The notes under the pieces: model-generated
The model's database searches: none
Seen by the model: the letters and a program-made list of their open reading frames with translations, nothing else
What the model was told of the DNA's origin: nothing
NCBI RefSeq assembly: GCF_002733835.1
Contig: NZ_NVWY01000002.1
Span: 1 to 64,000 of the forward strand
DNA from: Alcanivorax sp.
GTDB lineage: Bacteria > Pseudomonadota > Gammaproteobacteria > Pseudomonadales > Alcanivoracaceae
Length of the DNA: 64,000 bases
Direction of reading: 5' to 3'
Part shown: piece by piece, positions 44,986 to 54,816 of the stretch
Numbering within the stretch: the first letter of the stretch is position 1
How the letters are laid out: the number at the start of each line of letters is the position of its first letter
Made by a program: the position numbers and the translations under genes

Positions 44986-45141
44986 TAGCTTCTGGCTTGG
45001 ATCGTCCTGCGGACGATGTCCTCGCTTCGCTCGGTTCGCACCCGGTTCGCACCCTAAACGGTGCTCCTACAGCGGCTTCGTAGAAAAGCAGATGCCGAGT
45101 AACTTTTCCGCCTTTCTTTATCGAAGCGAGCGTAGCTCTTA
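44986..45141. repeat. Composite intergenic repeat with REP, copy 2
   Basis: AGCTTCTGGCTTGG, hairpin ATCGTCC-TGC-GGACGAT (45001-45017), a Ser-like CGCTTCGCTCGG stretch, REP core in reverse (45044-45070), CAGCGGCTTCGTAGAAA, and GCGAGCGTAGCTC. Shares its segment order with 15718-15871. Confidence 0.7.
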
Positions 45142-45158
45142 GCTCACCCCTGCCTTTA

Positions 45159-46010
45159 TTAACCGTCTATTAATCCTTTCTCTCGCAACACCTGAATAAA
45201 CAGATCAGGCTCTGGGCGAACCCGGTAATTGTCTGTCAGGTGCTGATACACCAGCCGGCCTTCGCCATCCACGATAAATACCGTTGGCATAACGGTGTCA
45301 CTGTCGTAGCCCAGCGCCTCCAGCCCGGCCGGGGTACCACCCGCATCGACAATACCTAAAGCACGCGCCGCCTGATTGTCATCATCGCGCAGGTATTCAA
45401 AATCCACCTGAAATTGCTTTGCCAGATCCGCAGATTGGCTGTGGGACTGCGGGCTGATCAACGCCACCCGTACACCCTGATCCTGCAACGACTGATATTG
45501 CGCTGCCACTTCACGAATCTGTGCCATACACAACGGGCACCAGTTGCCGCGGAAGAACAGCATCACCATTGGCTGGCCCGCGTAATCCGCCACGGTTACC
45601 GGCTTGTCCTCCAGGTTCGTGAAGGTGACGGCCGGCAACGGTTCACCCAGTGCCACATTCGCCTCGCGAGTGCCGTAGCGGCTATACCAGCGGATATAAG
45701 CGTGCACCCCGATCAGGTTGAGAAGCGCCAGGCTAACCATCACCACACAGGCCTGCCCGGCCAATGCCAGGCTGATGACCGCCAGCGTCCCCAGCAAGGT
45801 GGGCCAAAATACCGTTGGCAGGTTCTCGCTGGTGCGCGCCGGTTTCAATACGAACAGATAACTGAAGAATCCCACCGAGGGGACACAGGTCAGCAGCAAT
45901 ACCGCCCACGGCCAACCGTCACCGGTAAACAGCTGCCAGAGCGCCATGCCGGTGGTGAACACCGCCAGGGAAATAAACGTGGAGATAAACAGTGATTTAA
46001 GGCTTTTCAT
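45159..46010 (-). CDS. Membrane-anchored thioredoxin-fold (AhpC/TSA-like) protein
   Basis: 283 residues. Residues 1-115 carry about four membrane helices; residues about 125-283 form a redoxin domain with NWCPLCMAQIREV (CxxC), VALISPQSHSQS and PTVFIVDGEGRLVYQH. The combination suggests a periplasmic thiol reductase or peroxidase tethered to the membrane. No partner gene nearby; nitrate reductase lies downstream of it on the other side. Confidence 0.8.
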   Translation of the reverse strand: MKSLKSLFISTFISLAVFTTGMALWQLFTGDGWPWAVLLLTCVPSVGFFSYLFVLKPARTSENLPTVFWPTLLGTLAVISLALAGQACVVMVSLALLNLIGVHAYIRWYSRYGTREANVALGEPLPAVTFTNLEDKPVTVADYAGQPMVMLFFRGNWCPLCMAQIREVAAQYQSLQDQGVRVALISPQSHSQSADLAKQFQVDFEYLRDDDNQAARALGIVDAGGTPAGLEALGYDSDTVMPTVFIVDGEGRLVYQHLTDNYRVRPEPDLFIQVLREKGLIDG

Positions 46011-46054
46011 CGTCGTTCCCGTTTCGAATCAGTGGATAAGATGCGAAACGGGCA

Positions 46055-46081
46055 CCCGCGTTACAACCTTAATAACGCGGG
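46055..46081 (-). terminator. Hairpin after the nitrate operon
   Basis: CCCGCGTTA and TAACGCGGG are a perfect 9-bp inverted repeat with a 9-nt loop, 16 bp beyond the nitrate reductase stop on the minus strand. No T run; possible weak terminator. Confidence 0.4.
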
Positions 46082-46096
46082 CGGAGAAACGGATAA

Positions 46097-48757
46097 TCAG
46101 CTGGTGCAGGTTTCCAGCAAACCCCGCAGCTCAGGAATACAGGAGCCACAGTTGGTGCCCGCCTGGCAGCCTTTGCCAATGGCTTCCACGGAATCCGCGC
46201 CCTCTTCCACCACAGCCTCGATGGTTTTCTGACGGACCTGGAAGCAGCTGCAAATCACCGGCCCCAGGTCTGGCCCAGCATCCGCCGGTTGCCCGGCCAG
46301 GATCGCCAGGTGCTGGATATCCGCATCGTCAGCAAAACAATCTGCCAACCAATCCACATCGCACACCGGCAAGGTTTCACCAATGGCCAGCCAGGCCAGC
46401 AAGTGGCCGTCCTTGTCCAGCGCCGCGCGCCGGTAATGCCCGGTGGCGGGATCGTTCAGCGCCAGCCACTGGGCCGCCTGCGGCAACCAGTCGTGGAGCT
46501 GTTGTTCGGTTAGGTCCGCATCGCCGGCCAGCCGATAGCGCTGTACCTGGCCCGCCTGCAAAAATGCATCGACGGGAACTCGGGCCCAGTACTCCACGGC
46601 GGGTGGGGATGCCGCCGTGAACAACCAGCCATGCCAGCGGGGTTGCCAGTCGCTGACATTGACCGGCGTATGCTTGAACGCCGGCTGGCCGGAATGCGGA
46701 TCCAGACGTGCCGGCACCAGGGCATCCACCCGGGCGCGGCGAGAAAACTGATCGGTCCAGTGCATGGGCATGAACGCGGTGCCGGGGCGCTGCCCGGTAT
46801 CGCGGGTGACCCGCACCAACGCATCACCGACACGGCTGGTCAGGCGCACGAAGCCGCCCTCCTGCAGCCGGTAACGCTCTATATCCTGGGGATGCAATGC
46901 CGCAAAAGGCTCGCTGAGGTGGGCAAACAGGCGCCCGGCACGGCCGGTGCGCGTCATGGTGTGCCACTGGTCCCGAATCCGCCCGCTATTGAGAATAATC
47001 GGGAAGGCATCGCCGATCTGGCGCACGGGCGGATTGTCGCAGCTCACAAAACGGGCCCGGCCACTGGGGGTAGAAAACTGGCCGTCGGCATAGCAGCGAG
47101 GGTCGCCGTTAAGCGGCCACTGCTGTGGCTGCCACTGGGCATATTGGTCGGCGCTCAGCTCCGCAGCCCCGGTCAAATCCAGCCGCTTGCCAAATTGGCC
47201 GGCCACCGCGGTGAGCGCCGAGTACTCGGCAAAAATGTCGTGCTCATGCTGGTAGGGAAAGGCGTCGGCAAAGCCCATGCGCTGCGCCACTTCGGTAATG
47301 ATCCACCAGTCTGCTTTCGCTTGCCCCGGGGCAGGCACAAAGGGCCGCTGGCGCGATACGCATCGCTCGGAGTTGGTGACCATGCCGGATTTCTCGCCCC
47401 AGCCCAGCGCCGGCAAGCGAATATCCGCGCAGGCGAGCGTGTCACCGCTGGCTACGCAGTCGGACACCACCACGGTGTCGCAGGCCATCAGTGCCTGGCG
47501 GACCTTGTCCGCTTCCGGGAGGGAGTCCACCGGGTTGGTGGCCATGATCCACACGGCTTTCACCTCGCCGCTGGAAACCGCCTCGAACAGCTCAACCGCT
47601 GTAAGACCATTTTTCGAGGCCAACGCCGGCGCCTGCCAGAAGTCCGCCACGGCGGCGTGGTGCGCCGGGTTGTCGATATCCAGATGCACCGCCAGCTGAT
47701 TGGCCAGCCCCCCCACTTCCCGGCCGCCCATGGCGTTGGGTTGCCCGGTGATGGAAAACGGGCTGGCACCAGGCTTGCCGACACGGCCGGTGGCCAGGTG
47801 GGCATTGATAATGGCATTGCCCTGGTCAGACCCATTGCGGGCCTGGTTCACGCCCTGGGAAAACACGGTAACCGTGCGCTCGCAGGCGGCGAACCAGTGG
47901 TAAAACGTGGTCAGGTCCACCTTGCTCACGCCCATCTTTGCGGCCAGTGCCTCCCAATCGTTGCCCTGGCTGCGGGCGGTTTCCAGGGTCGCCTGAAAGC
48001 CTTCGGTGTGGGCGTCGATGTAGGCCTGGTCCAGCGCCTGGTTGTCATCCAGCCAGGTGAGCAGGCCATTGAACAGCGGCACGTCCTGCCCCGGGCGAAT
48101 AGCCAGGTGCAGGTCGGCCAGATCGCAAGTGGCAGTACGGCGCGGGTCGATGACCACCACTTTCATGTCCGGGCGCGCCTGTTTGGCCGCCACGATGCGC
48201 TGGTACACGATGGGATGTGCCCAGGCGGTATTGGACCCGGTGAGGATAACCAGATCCGCCAGCTCCAGGTCTTCGTAGCAACCGGGCACCACGTCTTCCC
48301 CGAACGCCCGCTTGTGGGCAACCACAGCGCTGCTCATGCACAGGCGCGAATTGGTATCGATATTGGCGCTGCCGATGTAGCCCTTCATCAGCTTGTTGGC
48401 CACGTAATAATCTTCTGTCAGCAGCTGGCCGGAAACGTAGAACGCCACGGCATCCGGGCCGTGTTCGTCGACGATGCGGCGGAACCGCCCTGCCACTTCA
48501 TCCAGCGCCTGATCCCAGGACACCACCTCGCCATCCACTTCCGGATTCAGCAGGCGATCCTGATCACCCAGGGTTTCCAGTACCGATGAACCTTTGACGC
48601 AGAGCCGCCCGGCATTGGCCGGGTGCTGCGTGTCCCCTTTCAGGGTGACGCCGTCGGTGCGGATACCACAACCCACGCCGCAGTACGGGCACGTTGTGCA
48701 GATGGCTGTACCGGCGTTCGTTGCCACCGCTTTTTGAGCTCTCGCTTCAGCATTCAC
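46097..48757 (-). CDS. nasA: Assimilatory nitrate reductase catalytic subunit
   Basis: 886 residues. Cytosolic molybdopterin enzyme reducing nitrate to nitrite for assimilation. The N-terminal 4Fe-4S motif is C20-TT-C23-PY-C26-GVG-C30; a molybdopterin oxidoreductase body and a dinucleotide-binding domain follow. A C-terminal BFD-like 2Fe-2S domain has CSCF and TNCGSC. The symbol nasA is used for the reductase here; naming differs among bacteria. Last gene of the nir/nas operon; its start overlaps the FAD protein stop by 4 bases. Confidence 0.95.
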   Translation of the reverse strand: MNAEARAQKAVATNAGTAICTTCPYCGVGCGIRTDGVTLKGDTQHPANAGRLCVKGSSVLETLGDQDRLLNPEVDGEVVSWDQALDEVAGRFRRIVDEHGPDAVAFYVSGQLLTEDYYVANKLMKGYIGSANIDTNSRLCMSSAVVAHKRAFGEDVVPGCYEDLELADLVILTGSNTAWAHPIVYQRIVAAKQARPDMKVVVIDPRRTATCDLADLHLAIRPGQDVPLFNGLLTWLDDNQALDQAYIDAHTEGFQATLETARSQGNDWEALAAKMGVSKVDLTTFYHWFAACERTVTVFSQGVNQARNGSDQGNAIINAHLATGRVGKPGASPFSITGQPNAMGGREVGGLANQLAVHLDIDNPAHHAAVADFWQAPALASKNGLTAVELFEAVSSGEVKAVWIMATNPVDSLPEADKVRQALMACDTVVVSDCVASGDTLACADIRLPALGWGEKSGMVTNSERCVSRQRPFVPAPGQAKADWWIITEVAQRMGFADAFPYQHEHDIFAEYSALTAVAGQFGKRLDLTGAAELSADQYAQWQPQQWPLNGDPRCYADGQFSTPSGRARFVSCDNPPVRQIGDAFPIILNSGRIRDQWHTMTRTGRAGRLFAHLSEPFAALHPQDIERYRLQEGGFVRLTSRVGDALVRVTRDTGQRPGTAFMPMHWTDQFSRRARVDALVPARLDPHSGQPAFKHTPVNVSDWQPRWHGWLFTAASPPAVEYWARVPVDAFLQAGQVQRYRLAGDADLTEQQLHDWLPQAAQWLALNDPATGHYRRAALDKDGHLLAWLAIGETLPVCDVDWLADCFADDADIQHLAILAGQPADAGPDLGPVICSCFQVRQKTIEAVVEEGADSVEAIGKGCQAGTNCGSCIPELRGLLETCTS

Positions 48758-50034
48758 GCAGCGATTTCCTCCGAATTCTGATCACTGTCGCCGGGGCGTT
48801 TGCAGAAAGCCTCGCCCAGCAACAGGGTTTCACGCAGCGCGCTGATATCGGTGTTTTCCTTCCACAGTTTTTCGAAAAACGGGGCGTCAGACACATCGCC
48901 GTACAGCACCATGCCGACCACACGGTTATCCCGAATCTGCACACGCCGGTAGCTGCCGGGCAGATTCAGCTGCAGGGTTTCCCCCTGCTCTGTTCCTTTA
49001 TCCCGGTCACCGAGAAAATCGCCACAGGACACCAGATCGATACCGGAAATTTTCAACCGTGTGGCGGAATCCGCATACAGATAACGGCGGTGTCCCAGTT
49101 CTGCCAGGTGGCTGGCACAGACCGCCGCTTGCTCATACAGCGGCGCCACCAGGCCAAAGGTGCGCTCGCGGTGCTCCACACACTCACCAATGGCATAGAT
49201 GGCCGGATCAAAGGTCTGCAGGGTGTCGTCCACCCGCACCCCCTGATTCACGGTCAGCCCGGCACTGGCGGCCAGCTCGGCACGGGGCACAATGCCCACC
49301 GCCTGCACCACATAATCCGCTGGCAACCGCTGGCCGTCGGCAAGATGCACCGCAGCCACACGGCCTCGGCCGCCTTCTTCCCGGCTTTCTTCCAAGCAAG
49401 TGCCTTCGATGGACTGGGTGCGCGCCTGCATCACAAACTTGAGCCCACGGGCTTCCAGATCCTGTTGCAGGCGATGCCCTGCGCTTTCGTCCAGCTGCTG
49501 GTTGAGCAAGTGTCCGCGGCTGTGGACCAGAGTCACATCGTGCCCCTGCTTCACCAGCGCATCCGCCGCTTCCAGCCCCAAAAAGCCGCCGCCCACGACC
49601 ACCACCCGGGCGGCCGAAAGCGACAACAACCGGCGCACGTCGTAGAGATCCCGAAAACTGACAACACCATCCAGGGTGACGCCTTCCACCGGCAACTGGC
49701 GCGGCGCGGCCCCCGTGGCCAGCAACAACCGGTCGTAATCCAGCCGATGCCCGGCGGCGGTTTCCACCTGCCGCCGGCGGCGATGAATGGCCACCACCGG
49801 GGTGCCGGTAATCAAGCGAATATTGCGATCGCGATACCACTGGTGGGGGTGCGTGGTAATGGTTTTCTCATCAGTGCCACCGCCCAACAGCGGCGACAAC
49901 ATGACGCGGTTGTAACCGGCGAAGGGCTCATCCCCCACCACCGTGATCTGATACAGATCCGGTGCCAGGCGGGTCAGCTCTTCCAGCAGGCGGCAAGCCG
50001 CCATGCCATTACCCACTACAACCAGTCGCTTCAT
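48754..50034 (-). CDS. FAD/NAD(P)H-dependent reductase of the nitrate operon
   Basis: 426 residues from ATG 50034 (a GTG at 50040 is also possible). Pyridine nucleotide-disulfide-type reductase with FAD motif VVGNGMAACRLL, NAD motif VVVGGGFLGLEAA and a C-terminal domain like NirB/NasB. It is the likely electron donor for nitrate reductase. Between nirD (25 bp) and nitrate reductase (overlapping). Confidence 0.88.
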   Translation of the reverse strand: MKRLVVVGNGMAACRLLEELTRLAPDLYQITVVGDEPFAGYNRVMLSPLLGGGTDEKTITTHPHQWYRDRNIRLITGTPVVAIHRRRRQVETAAGHRLDYDRLLLATGAAPRQLPVEGVTLDGVVSFRDLYDVRRLLSLSAARVVVVGGGFLGLEAADALVKQGHDVTLVHSRGHLLNQQLDESAGHRLQQDLEARGLKFVMQARTQSIEGTCLEESREEGGRGRVAAVHLADGQRLPADYVVQAVGIVPRAELAASAGLTVNQGVRVDDTLQTFDPAIYAIGECVEHRERTFGLVAPLYEQAAVCASHLAELGHRRYLYADSATRLKISGIDLVSCGDFLGDRDKGTEQGETLQLNLPGSYRRVQIRDNRVVGMVLYGDVSDAPFFEKLWKENTDISALRETLLLGEAFCKRPGDSDQNSEEIAA

Positions 50035-50059
50035 TCGCACGTCGCCCTGTGGAGTTGTT

Positions 50060-50404
50060 TCAGGCCGGGGTGGCCAGTTCGATCACGTCACCCTGCACCC
50101 GCACCGGGTACACGGTCAGCTTGACGCTGTCGTCTTCGATGCATTGCCCGGTTTCCAGGTCGAAGTGCTGTTTGTAGAGCGGTGAGGCTACAACGCGCTT
50201 GTCACCCAATGAGCCCAATAGCCCCCGGCTGAGCACGTTGGCGTGGCTAAACGGGTCCATGTTGTCCAACGCATAGAAATTGCCATCACGGGTGCGGAAC
50301 AGTGCTGCCTGCCCGGAGGGCAGACGCACGCCCACTCCAGTGCCCGGCAATACGTCGTCAACGCTGCAGATTGCTTTCCATTCCACGGTCACTGCGCTGT
50401 TCAT
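50060..50404 (-). CDS. nirD: Nitrite reductase small subunit NirD
   Basis: 114 residues with a Rieske-like fold lacking the iron-sulfur ligands, as normal for NirD: VEWKAICSVDDVLPG, ALFRTRDGNFYALDNMDP and YKQHFDLETGQC. Partner of NirB in NADH-dependent nitrite reduction to ammonium. 3 bp from nirB. Confidence 0.95.
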   Translation of the reverse strand: MNSAVTVEWKAICSVDDVLPGTGVGVRLPSGQAALFRTRDGNFYALDNMDPFSHANVLSRGLLGSLGDKRVVASPLYKQHFDLETGQCIEDDSVKLTVYPVRVQGDVIELATPA

Positions 50405-50407
50405 GGC

Positions 50408-52939
50408 TTACGCCTCCTCGACCAGTTCGATGCGTTCATGCTCATAGGCGGGACGGCGCTGGCCGCGCTCACGCACGTAGGCCAGGTTGTCATCCGCTTC
50501 GGCGGTCTCATTGATGAAGTGGTTAAAGCGTTTCACCGCTTCCGGATCCTCGATGGTGGACTTCCACTCACACTGATACGTCTCGATCACGTGCTGCATC
50601 TGCGCTTCAAGTTCGTCGCCCATGCCCAGCGAATCGTTCAGGATCACGTCTTTCAGGTAATCCAGCCCGCCTTCCAGGTTTTCCAGCCAGACGCTGGTGC
50701 GCTGCAAGCGGTCCGCCGTTTTGATGTAGAACATCAGGAAACGGTCGATGGTCTTGATCAGCTGCTCATCGGTGAGATCCGAAGCGAACAGATCCGCGTG
50801 GCGCGGACGCATGCCGCCGTTACCACACACATACAGGTTCCAGCCTTTCTCGGTGGCGATCACGCCCACGTCCTTGCTTTGCGCTTCCGCGCACTCGCGG
50901 GTACAACCACTCACTGCCATCTTGATCTTGTGTGGGCTGCGCAAGCCCTTGTAGCGATCCTCTACCTGAATGGCGGTGCCCACGGAGTCTTTCACCCCGT
51001 AGCGACACCAGGTGGAGCCCACACAGGATTTCACCGTACGCAGGGATTTACCGTAGGCGTGCCCGGTTTCAAAACCGGCATCCACCAGGATTTTCCAGAT
51101 TTCCGGCAACTGCTCGACACGGGCACCAAACAAATCCACCCGCTGGCCGCCGGTGATCTTGGTATAAAGATCGTATTGCTTGGCCACTTCCCCCAGCACG
51201 ATCAGTTTGTCCGGGGTGATTTCACCCCCCGCCACGCGCGGCACGATGGAATAGGTGCCGTCGCGCTGCATGTTGCCCAGGAAATAATCGTTGGTGTCCT
51301 GCAGCCCGGCATGGGGTTTGTTGAGTACCCAGTCGTTCCAGCAGGACGCCAGCACGTTGGCCACGGTCGGCTTACAGATGTCACAGCCGTCACCGCTACC
51401 GTGTTTTTCCAGCAGCTCGTCAAAGGTGGTGATCTGCCCGACGCGTACCAGGTGGTAGATTTCCTGGCGGGAATACGTGAAGTGTTCGCAAATGTGGTTG
51501 TTCACTTCCACACCACGTTTTTCCAGCTCGCTGTCCAGCACCTGCTTCACCAGCGCAGAACAACCGCCACAGGTAGCCGATGCCTTGGTGCAGGCTTTCA
51601 GGTCACCCACGGTCTGGGCGCCACCGTCGATGGCGGCACACAAATCGCCTTTGGAGACGTTATTACAGGAACAGATCTGCGCCGTGTCAGGCAGCGCATC
51701 GGCGCCCAGCAGCGGCGCACCATCTGACATGGGCGCCACCAGCGCAGACGGATCACCGGGCAGGTCCATTTCGTTGAGGCAAAGCTGCAACAGGTTGCCG
51801 TAATCCGCGGCATCGCCCACCAGCACCGCGCCCAGCAGTTTCTTGCCGCACTCACTGATTACCGCCTTCTTGTAGATACCGGCGGTCTGGTCCATGAACA
51901 CGGTGCTGCGACAACCGGGGGTGTTGCCGTGGGCATCACCAATGGACGCCACATCCACGCCCATCAGTTTCAGCTTGGTGCTCATGTCCGCACCGGCAAA
52001 CTGCTGTTCGGCCTTGCCCATCAGGTGTTCAGCGGCCACCTCCGCCATCTGGTACCCCGGCGCCACCAGGCCAAAGATGCGACCTTCCCACAGCGCCACT
52101 TCACCAATGGCATAGATATCTTCGTCGGAGGTAACGCAGTGATTGTTGACCACGATGCCGCCGCGTTCGCCAATGGCCAGCTCGCAGGCCCGGCCCAGTT
52201 CGTCCTGGGGACGAATGCCCGCGGAGAAAACGATCACATCCGTTTCCAGATGTTTGTCGTCACCGAAATTCATGCGGTGAGTGCAGTGTTCACCATCCAC
52301 GATATCCTGGGTACCGGTGCTGGTGTGCACGGTGACGCCCAGTTCCTGAATCTTGTCTTTCAGCAGGCCGCCGCCAAAGTCATCCACCTGCACGGCCATC
52401 AGGCGCGGGGCGAATTCCACCACATGGGTCTCCAGGCCCAGATCGTGAAGCGCCTTGGCCGCTTCCAGGCCCAGCAGGCCGCCGCCGACAACCGTGCCCA
52501 CCTTGCCGGTTTTACTGGCGGCAATCATGGCATCCAGGTCGTCGATGGTGCGGTACACAAAACAGTTATCGCGATCGTTACCGGGGATCGGCGGCACAAA
52601 CGGATAGGAACCGGTGGCCAGAACCACCTTGTCATAAGGCAGGGTCTCACCGGTGTTGGTGGTGACTGTTTTAGCCGCCCGATCAATCGCGTCCACCTTG
52701 GTATTCAGTTTCAGCGTAATCTCGTGCTCTTCAAAAAAACCTTCCGGCACCAGCGACAGGTCGTCGGCGGTCTTGCCGGAAAAGTAACTGGTCAGCCCTA
52801 CGCGGTCATAGGCCGGCAGCGGCTCGGCACACAGTACCGTAATATCAAAGTGCTCCCGGCCACCCTGGGCCACCAGAGACTCCAGATAACGTTGTCCGAC
52901 CATCCCGTGGCCGATCAAAAGAAGTTGTTGCTTTGCCAT
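50408..52939 (-). CDS. nirB: NADH-nitrite reductase large subunit NirB
   Basis: 843 residues from ATG 52939, beginning MAKQQLLLIGHGMVGQRYLE. Domains: FAD/NADH reductase (1-400), BFD-type 2Fe-2S (CSCNNV and CGGC), then the siroheme/4Fe-4S nitrite reductase domain with TWCRYGVKD and SGCTRECAEAQ. Makes ammonium from nitrite in the cytosol. First gene of the operon, reading from the sigma-54 promoter at 52980; GAGGGTGAG precedes the start. Confidence 0.96.
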   Translation of the reverse strand: MAKQQLLLIGHGMVGQRYLESLVAQGGREHFDITVLCAEPLPAYDRVGLTSYFSGKTADDLSLVPEGFFEEHEITLKLNTKVDAIDRAAKTVTTNTGETLPYDKVVLATGSYPFVPPIPGNDRDNCFVYRTIDDLDAMIAASKTGKVGTVVGGGLLGLEAAKALHDLGLETHVVEFAPRLMAVQVDDFGGGLLKDKIQELGVTVHTSTGTQDIVDGEHCTHRMNFGDDKHLETDVIVFSAGIRPQDELGRACELAIGERGGIVVNNHCVTSDEDIYAIGEVALWEGRIFGLVAPGYQMAEVAAEHLMGKAEQQFAGADMSTKLKLMGVDVASIGDAHGNTPGCRSTVFMDQTAGIYKKAVISECGKKLLGAVLVGDAADYGNLLQLCLNEMDLPGDPSALVAPMSDGAPLLGADALPDTAQICSCNNVSKGDLCAAIDGGAQTVGDLKACTKASATCGGCSALVKQVLDSELEKRGVEVNNHICEHFTYSRQEIYHLVRVGQITTFDELLEKHGSGDGCDICKPTVANVLASCWNDWVLNKPHAGLQDTNDYFLGNMQRDGTYSIVPRVAGGEITPDKLIVLGEVAKQYDLYTKITGGQRVDLFGARVEQLPEIWKILVDAGFETGHAYGKSLRTVKSCVGSTWCRYGVKDSVGTAIQVEDRYKGLRSPHKIKMAVSGCTRECAEAQSKDVGVIATEKGWNLYVCGNGGMRPRHADLFASDLTDEQLIKTIDRFLMFYIKTADRLQRTSVWLENLEGGLDYLKDVILNDSLGMGDELEAQMQHVIETYQCEWKSTIEDPEAVKRFNHFINETAEADDNLAYVRERGQRRPAYEHERIELVEEA

Positions 52940-52979
52940 AAGGCTCACCCTCGCGGTGCGTAACTGACACCCACCACTC

Positions 52980-52995
52980 AGCAATCCCTATGCCA
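52980..52995 (-). promoter_or_regulatory. Sigma-54 promoter for nirB
   Basis: Minus strand TGGCAT-AGGGA-TTGCT, one base from the consensus TGGCAC-N5-TTGCW. Gives a transcript start about 30 nt before the nirB ATG. Confidence 0.8.
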
Positions 52996-53078
52996 ACTTG
53001 GTAAGCCAATGTTTTTAATGAACTTATTTCATTTTTCGGATAATAAATGCAGAAACCCTGCTTTCTTTTAATGCGCTC

Positions 53079-53109
53079 GTGCACGAGAAAAATGCATTTT
53101 TTCGTGCAC
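53079..53109. promoter_or_regulatory. 31-bp palindrome, probable NtrC enhancer
   Basis: Arms GTGCACGA and TCGTGCAC enclose an A-tract, ATGCAT and a T-tract; one mismatch per arm. It lies about 85-100 bp from both sigma-54 promoters, a typical enhancer position. The GTGCAC half-sites resemble NtrC boxes but their spacing is wider than the usual NtrC dimer site. Confidence 0.6.
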
Positions 53110-53205
53110 CGCCATGAACCAGAAACGCTCCCGATTTGCGCACAGTTATTGCCCTCCTCCCGATTCATCTCCTTTTAATCTTTTTAAAACAGACACTTAG
53201 AAATA

Positions 53206-53221
53206 TGGCACAGGAGTTGCT
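53206..53221 (+). promoter_or_regulatory. Sigma-54 promoter for the nitrate transporter
   Basis: TGGCAC-AGGAG-TTGCT, an exact -24/-12 match. The start codon is about 40 bp further on. Confidence 0.9.
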
Positions 53222-53261
53222 CTGTTCAGCCTGTCGTTAACCGCCCATGCATGGAGAAGTC

Positions 53262-54731
53262 ATGAGCGATCAAAAGCTGAATCTGTTGAATCTGTCCGCG
53301 CCACGCATCCGCCTGTTACATCTGAGCTGGCTGGCGTTTTTTATTACCTTTGTTGTGTGGTTTTCCCATGCGCCATTAATGGGGCATCTACGGGACGCCT
53401 TCGACCTTACTCCCGAACAGATAAAGGCGTTGCTGATTCTCAACGTAGCGCTAACCATTCCTGCCCGGGTGGTGATCGGTTCCCTGGTGGATCGCTTCGG
53501 CCCGCGCCTGGTGTTTGGCTCGTTGCTGATGATGGCCGCACTCCCCTGCTGGGCGTTTGCCCTTTCCACTAGCTATGAACAGCTGGCAGTGACCCGCCTG
53601 TTGATGGGTTTTGTGGGCGCCGGCTTTGTGGTGGGCATCCGCCTGATCAGTGAATGGTTCCCGGCCCGGGAAGTCGGCCTGGCCGAAGGCGTCTATGGCG
53701 GCTGGGGTAACTTCGGTTCCGCAGCGGCGGCGATTACCCTGCCCTCCCTGGCGCTGCTTTACGGTGGTGATGACGGCTGGCGCTGGGCCATTGCCACCAC
53801 TGGCGCGGTGGCCTTTCTCTACGGCATTTTCTTTCTGTGGCGGGCACGCAATACCCCCCAGGGCGCCTCCTACTTCAAGCCGAAGAAAGCCAGTGCCCTG
53901 GAAGTCAGCACCAAGAAAGACCTGTTCTTCTACCTGGCCATGAGCCTGCCGCTTTACATCGCATTGCTGGTGATCGTCTGGCGCCTGGGGCCTACCAATC
54001 TGAATTTGTTCGGCCAGGCCACACAAATATTTCTGGCGGCCCTGATCATCAGTCTGGCCGGTATTCAGCTGAGCCAGGCCTGGCGGGTAAATCGCGAGCA
54101 TCTGAAAGAAGGGGTCCCCGAACACGACCGTTACAGCTTCAAGCAGGTGGCGATTCTGGATTTGGCCTATATGGTGACCTTCGGTTCCGAGCTGGCGGTG
54201 GTGTCCATGCTGCCCCTGTTCTTTACCGATACTTTTGCGCTGACGGCAGTCACTGGCGGCCTGCTGGCCTCCGGCTACGCCTTCATGAATCTGGTGGCTC
54301 GTCCCGGTGGTGGCTGGGTCTCCGACAAGTTCGGGCGCAAGAAATCATTGGCTATTCTGCTCTGCGGCCTGATGGTGGGTTACGGCCTGATGAGCCAGAT
54401 CGGCAGTAGCTGGCCCATTGCCCTGGCGGTGGTTGCCACCATGTGCTGTTCCTTCTTTGTGCAGGCTGGCGAGGGCGCCGTGTTCGCTACGGTGCCACTG
54501 ATCAAGCGGCGCCTCACCGGGCAAATTGCCGGCATGGTCGGCGCCTATGGTAATGCCGGTGCCGTGATCTTCCTCACCGTGCTGACCTTTGTAGAACCAT
54601 CAACCTTCTTCCTGGTGATTGCCGCCAGCGCCGCTGTTGCACTGGCCGCCGTTCAATTCCTGGATGAACCCAAGGGCCATATCGCGGAAATTGATGACCA
54701 GGGCGAAGTACAACTGATCGAAGTGGGCTGA
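53262..54731 (+). CDS. Nitrate/nitrite transporter, MFS (NarK/NasA type)
   Basis: 489 residues from ATG 53262 (GGAGAA 6 nt upstream; the ATG at 53247 lacks a site). Twelve helices of the nitrate/nitrite porter family, with [17 protein letters not shown] and [12 protein letters not shown], the nitrate signature, and a second [16 protein letters not shown] loop. Imports nitrate for the divergent reductase operon, sharing a control region with it. Confidence 0.94.
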   Translation: MSDQKLNLLNLSAPRIRLLHLSWLAFFITFVVWFSHAPLMGHLRDAFDLTPEQIKALLILNVALTIPARVVIGSLVDRFGPRLVFGSLLMMAALPCWAFALSTSYEQLAVTRLLMGFVGAGFVVGIRLISEWFPAREVGLAEGVYGGWGNFGSAAAAITLPSLALLYGGDDGWRWAIATTGAVAFLYGIFFLWRARNTPQGASYFKPKKASALEVSTKKDLFFYLAMSLPLYIALLVIVWRLGPTNLNLFGQATQIFLAALIISLAGIQLSQAWRVNREHLKEGVPEHDRYSFKQVAILDLAYMVTFGSELAVVSMLPLFFTDTFALTAVTGGLLASGYAFMNLVARPGGGWVSDKFGRKKSLAILLCGLMVGYGLMSQIGSSWPIALAVVATMCCSFFVQAGEGAVFATVPLIKRRLTGQIAGMVGAYGNAGAVIFLTVLTFVEPSTFFLVIAASAAVALAAVQFLDEPKGHIAEIDDQGEVQLIEVG

Positions 54732-54816
54732 GCCTCAAGTGACCGCCGGGCGCGCAGGGACAACAAGCCCGGTTGACCACAAGCACCCGCCACGTTAACG
54801 GTACAGGAGCATCAAG

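Noticed and set aside
46631-48589. 652-codon plus-strand frame
   Set aside because: Antisense shadow of nitrate reductase in GC-rich DNA; no conserved motif.
50243-51727. 494-codon plus-strand frame
   Set aside because: Antisense of nirD and nirB, which have clear family motifs.
53180-53200. Sigma-70 promoter for the transporter
   Set aside because: AT-rich, but the exact sigma-54 element 5-20 bp downstream explains the start better.
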